From Anaerolineales bacterium (GTDB lineage: Bacteria; Chloroflexota; Anaerolineae; Anaerolineales; UBA4823): a stretch of 5,849 nt of DNA. Shown piece after piece: positions 5,427-5,849 of the stretch. The translations under genes and the position numbers were made by a program. A model generated the notes under the pieces. That model ran no database searches and was not told where the DNA came from. It saw nothing but the letters and a program-made list of their open reading frames with translations. Location: positions 1-5,849 of the forward strand of contig JAOAHK010000168.1 of NCBI GenBank assembly GCA_026415275.1. The letters run 5' to 3'. The number at the start of each line of letters is the position of its first letter. Positions within the stretch are counted from its first letter, which is position 1.

Positions 5427-5849
5427 TTACAAAAAGGCTTTTCCTTCGCCGCGATAGGTCGGCACACAGTCGACAATTTCGCTGCCGCGCACCAAGTACA
5501 ACTCGTTGAAGCGTTCGCACAATTCGCCGGCTTTGGCGTGTTGGAAGAAGATCAGATCACCAAGCGCAAGAGGCGGGCAATCGGCGGGCAAGAGCAACGG
5601 CGTTTGGACTTCCCCTGCCCCCTCCAAAGGCAAGAGCCTTAACCCTGCGGGGAGAAGCGGACGAGGCAGTTTATCCTCGCCGGCGGCACCCGAGGCGACA
5701 TAACCGCCCCCCTGACAAGTCAAAATATTAGTGGCAGGCCGACGGACAATTTGCAGCGCAAAGAAGGCGGCTGGGCGGTAGTGCACTTCTCGGAAATGAT
5801 GGAATAAAGCCGAACAGTAGAACCCCGAACCCACCGTGACCTCCGTAAC
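5427..5849 (-). CDS. Amino acid deaminase/aldolase (D-serine dehydratase-like), C-terminal part only
   Basis: The open frame runs off the right edge; 140 residues and the TAA stop are visible. The sequence is the C-terminal D-serine-dehydratase-like domain of the alanine racemase/D-threonine aldolase superfamily (fold type III PLP). Hallmarks are VTVGSGFYC and PAAFFALQIVRRP near the visible beginning, then GGGYVASGAAG, LPRPLLPAG, EGAGEVQTPL, the HAKAGELCERFNE segment, and PTYRGEGKAFL at the very end. The full protein is usually about 400 residues, so the N-terminal barrel with the PLP lysine lies outside the window. Related enzymes use PLP and a divalent metal to dehydrate D-serine or cleave D-threonine. 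Here the metal-site His (codon 5538-5540) is followed by A-K rather than x-Cys or x-Asp, while a Cys occurs seven residues later. A GTG at 5834 could be misread as a start, but family sequence continues upstream of it. The gene precedes the lyase by 68 bases and probably belongs to the same operon. Confidence 0.85.
   Translation of the reverse strand, partial: VTEVTVGSGFYCSALFHHFREVHYRPAAFFALQIVRRPATNILTCQGGGYVASGAAGEDKLPRPLLPAGLRLLPLEGAGEVQTPLLLPADCPPLALGDLIFFQHAKAGELCERFNELYLVRGSEIVDCVPTYRGEGKAFL

Noticed and set aside
5427..5834. Deaminase/aldolase as a short complete protein starting at the GTG at 5834
   Set aside because: The frame stays open to the window edge, and the upstream residues (VTEVT) continue the family sequence, so this is a truncated view of a longer gene.

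Overview
The window shows a bacterial chromosome of moderate GC with strong AGGAGG-type Shine-Dalgarno sites. Every gene I can support is on the minus strand, so transcription runs from the right end to the left. Nothing fixes the species. The protein styles (an AmrS-like radical SAM protein, a bacterial sphingosine-phosphate-lyase-like enzyme, a CNDP-type M20 dipeptidase) would fit an Anaerolineae-like Chloroflexota genome, but that is only an impression.

In transcription order, the right part (5849 to 1162) looks like one operon. It begins with the C-terminal 140 residues of an amino acid deaminase/aldolase (alanine-racemase/D-serine-dehydratase fold). A 68-base gap holding a small hairpin follows, then a complete PLP-dependent decarboxylase/lyase most like sphingosine-1-phosphate lyase. 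A GPH-family (MelB-like) cation symporter starts 18 bases after it, and a complete M20 dipeptidase starts 12 bases after that. The tight spacing and individual ribosome binding sites argue for co-transcription. The promoter must lie beyond the right edge.

The logic I infer is import of a substrate (transporter), hydrolysis of an amide or peptide bond (M20), and PLP-dependent cleavage of the released amino compound. Two unrelated PLP folds sit side by side: fold type III (deaminase/aldolase) and fold type I (lyase). Both families include members that act on beta-hydroxy amino compounds by retro-aldol or dehydration chemistry. The substrate is not known. The transporter lacks three of four MelB acidic residues, and the lyase has lost a His that I believe contacts phosphate, so neither melibiose transport nor S1P cleavage should be assumed.

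The left part begins with a 450-base stretch without a gene (712-1161). It holds a possible terminator hairpin for the operon, a nested inverted repeat (1079-1134), a good TATAAT box (867-872), and a leader of about 150 bases with repeated AUGGUA/UACCAU elements that could form alternative stems. Downstream is the first 237 codons of a radical SAM protein of the AmmeMemoRadiSam (AmrS) type, cut by the left edge.
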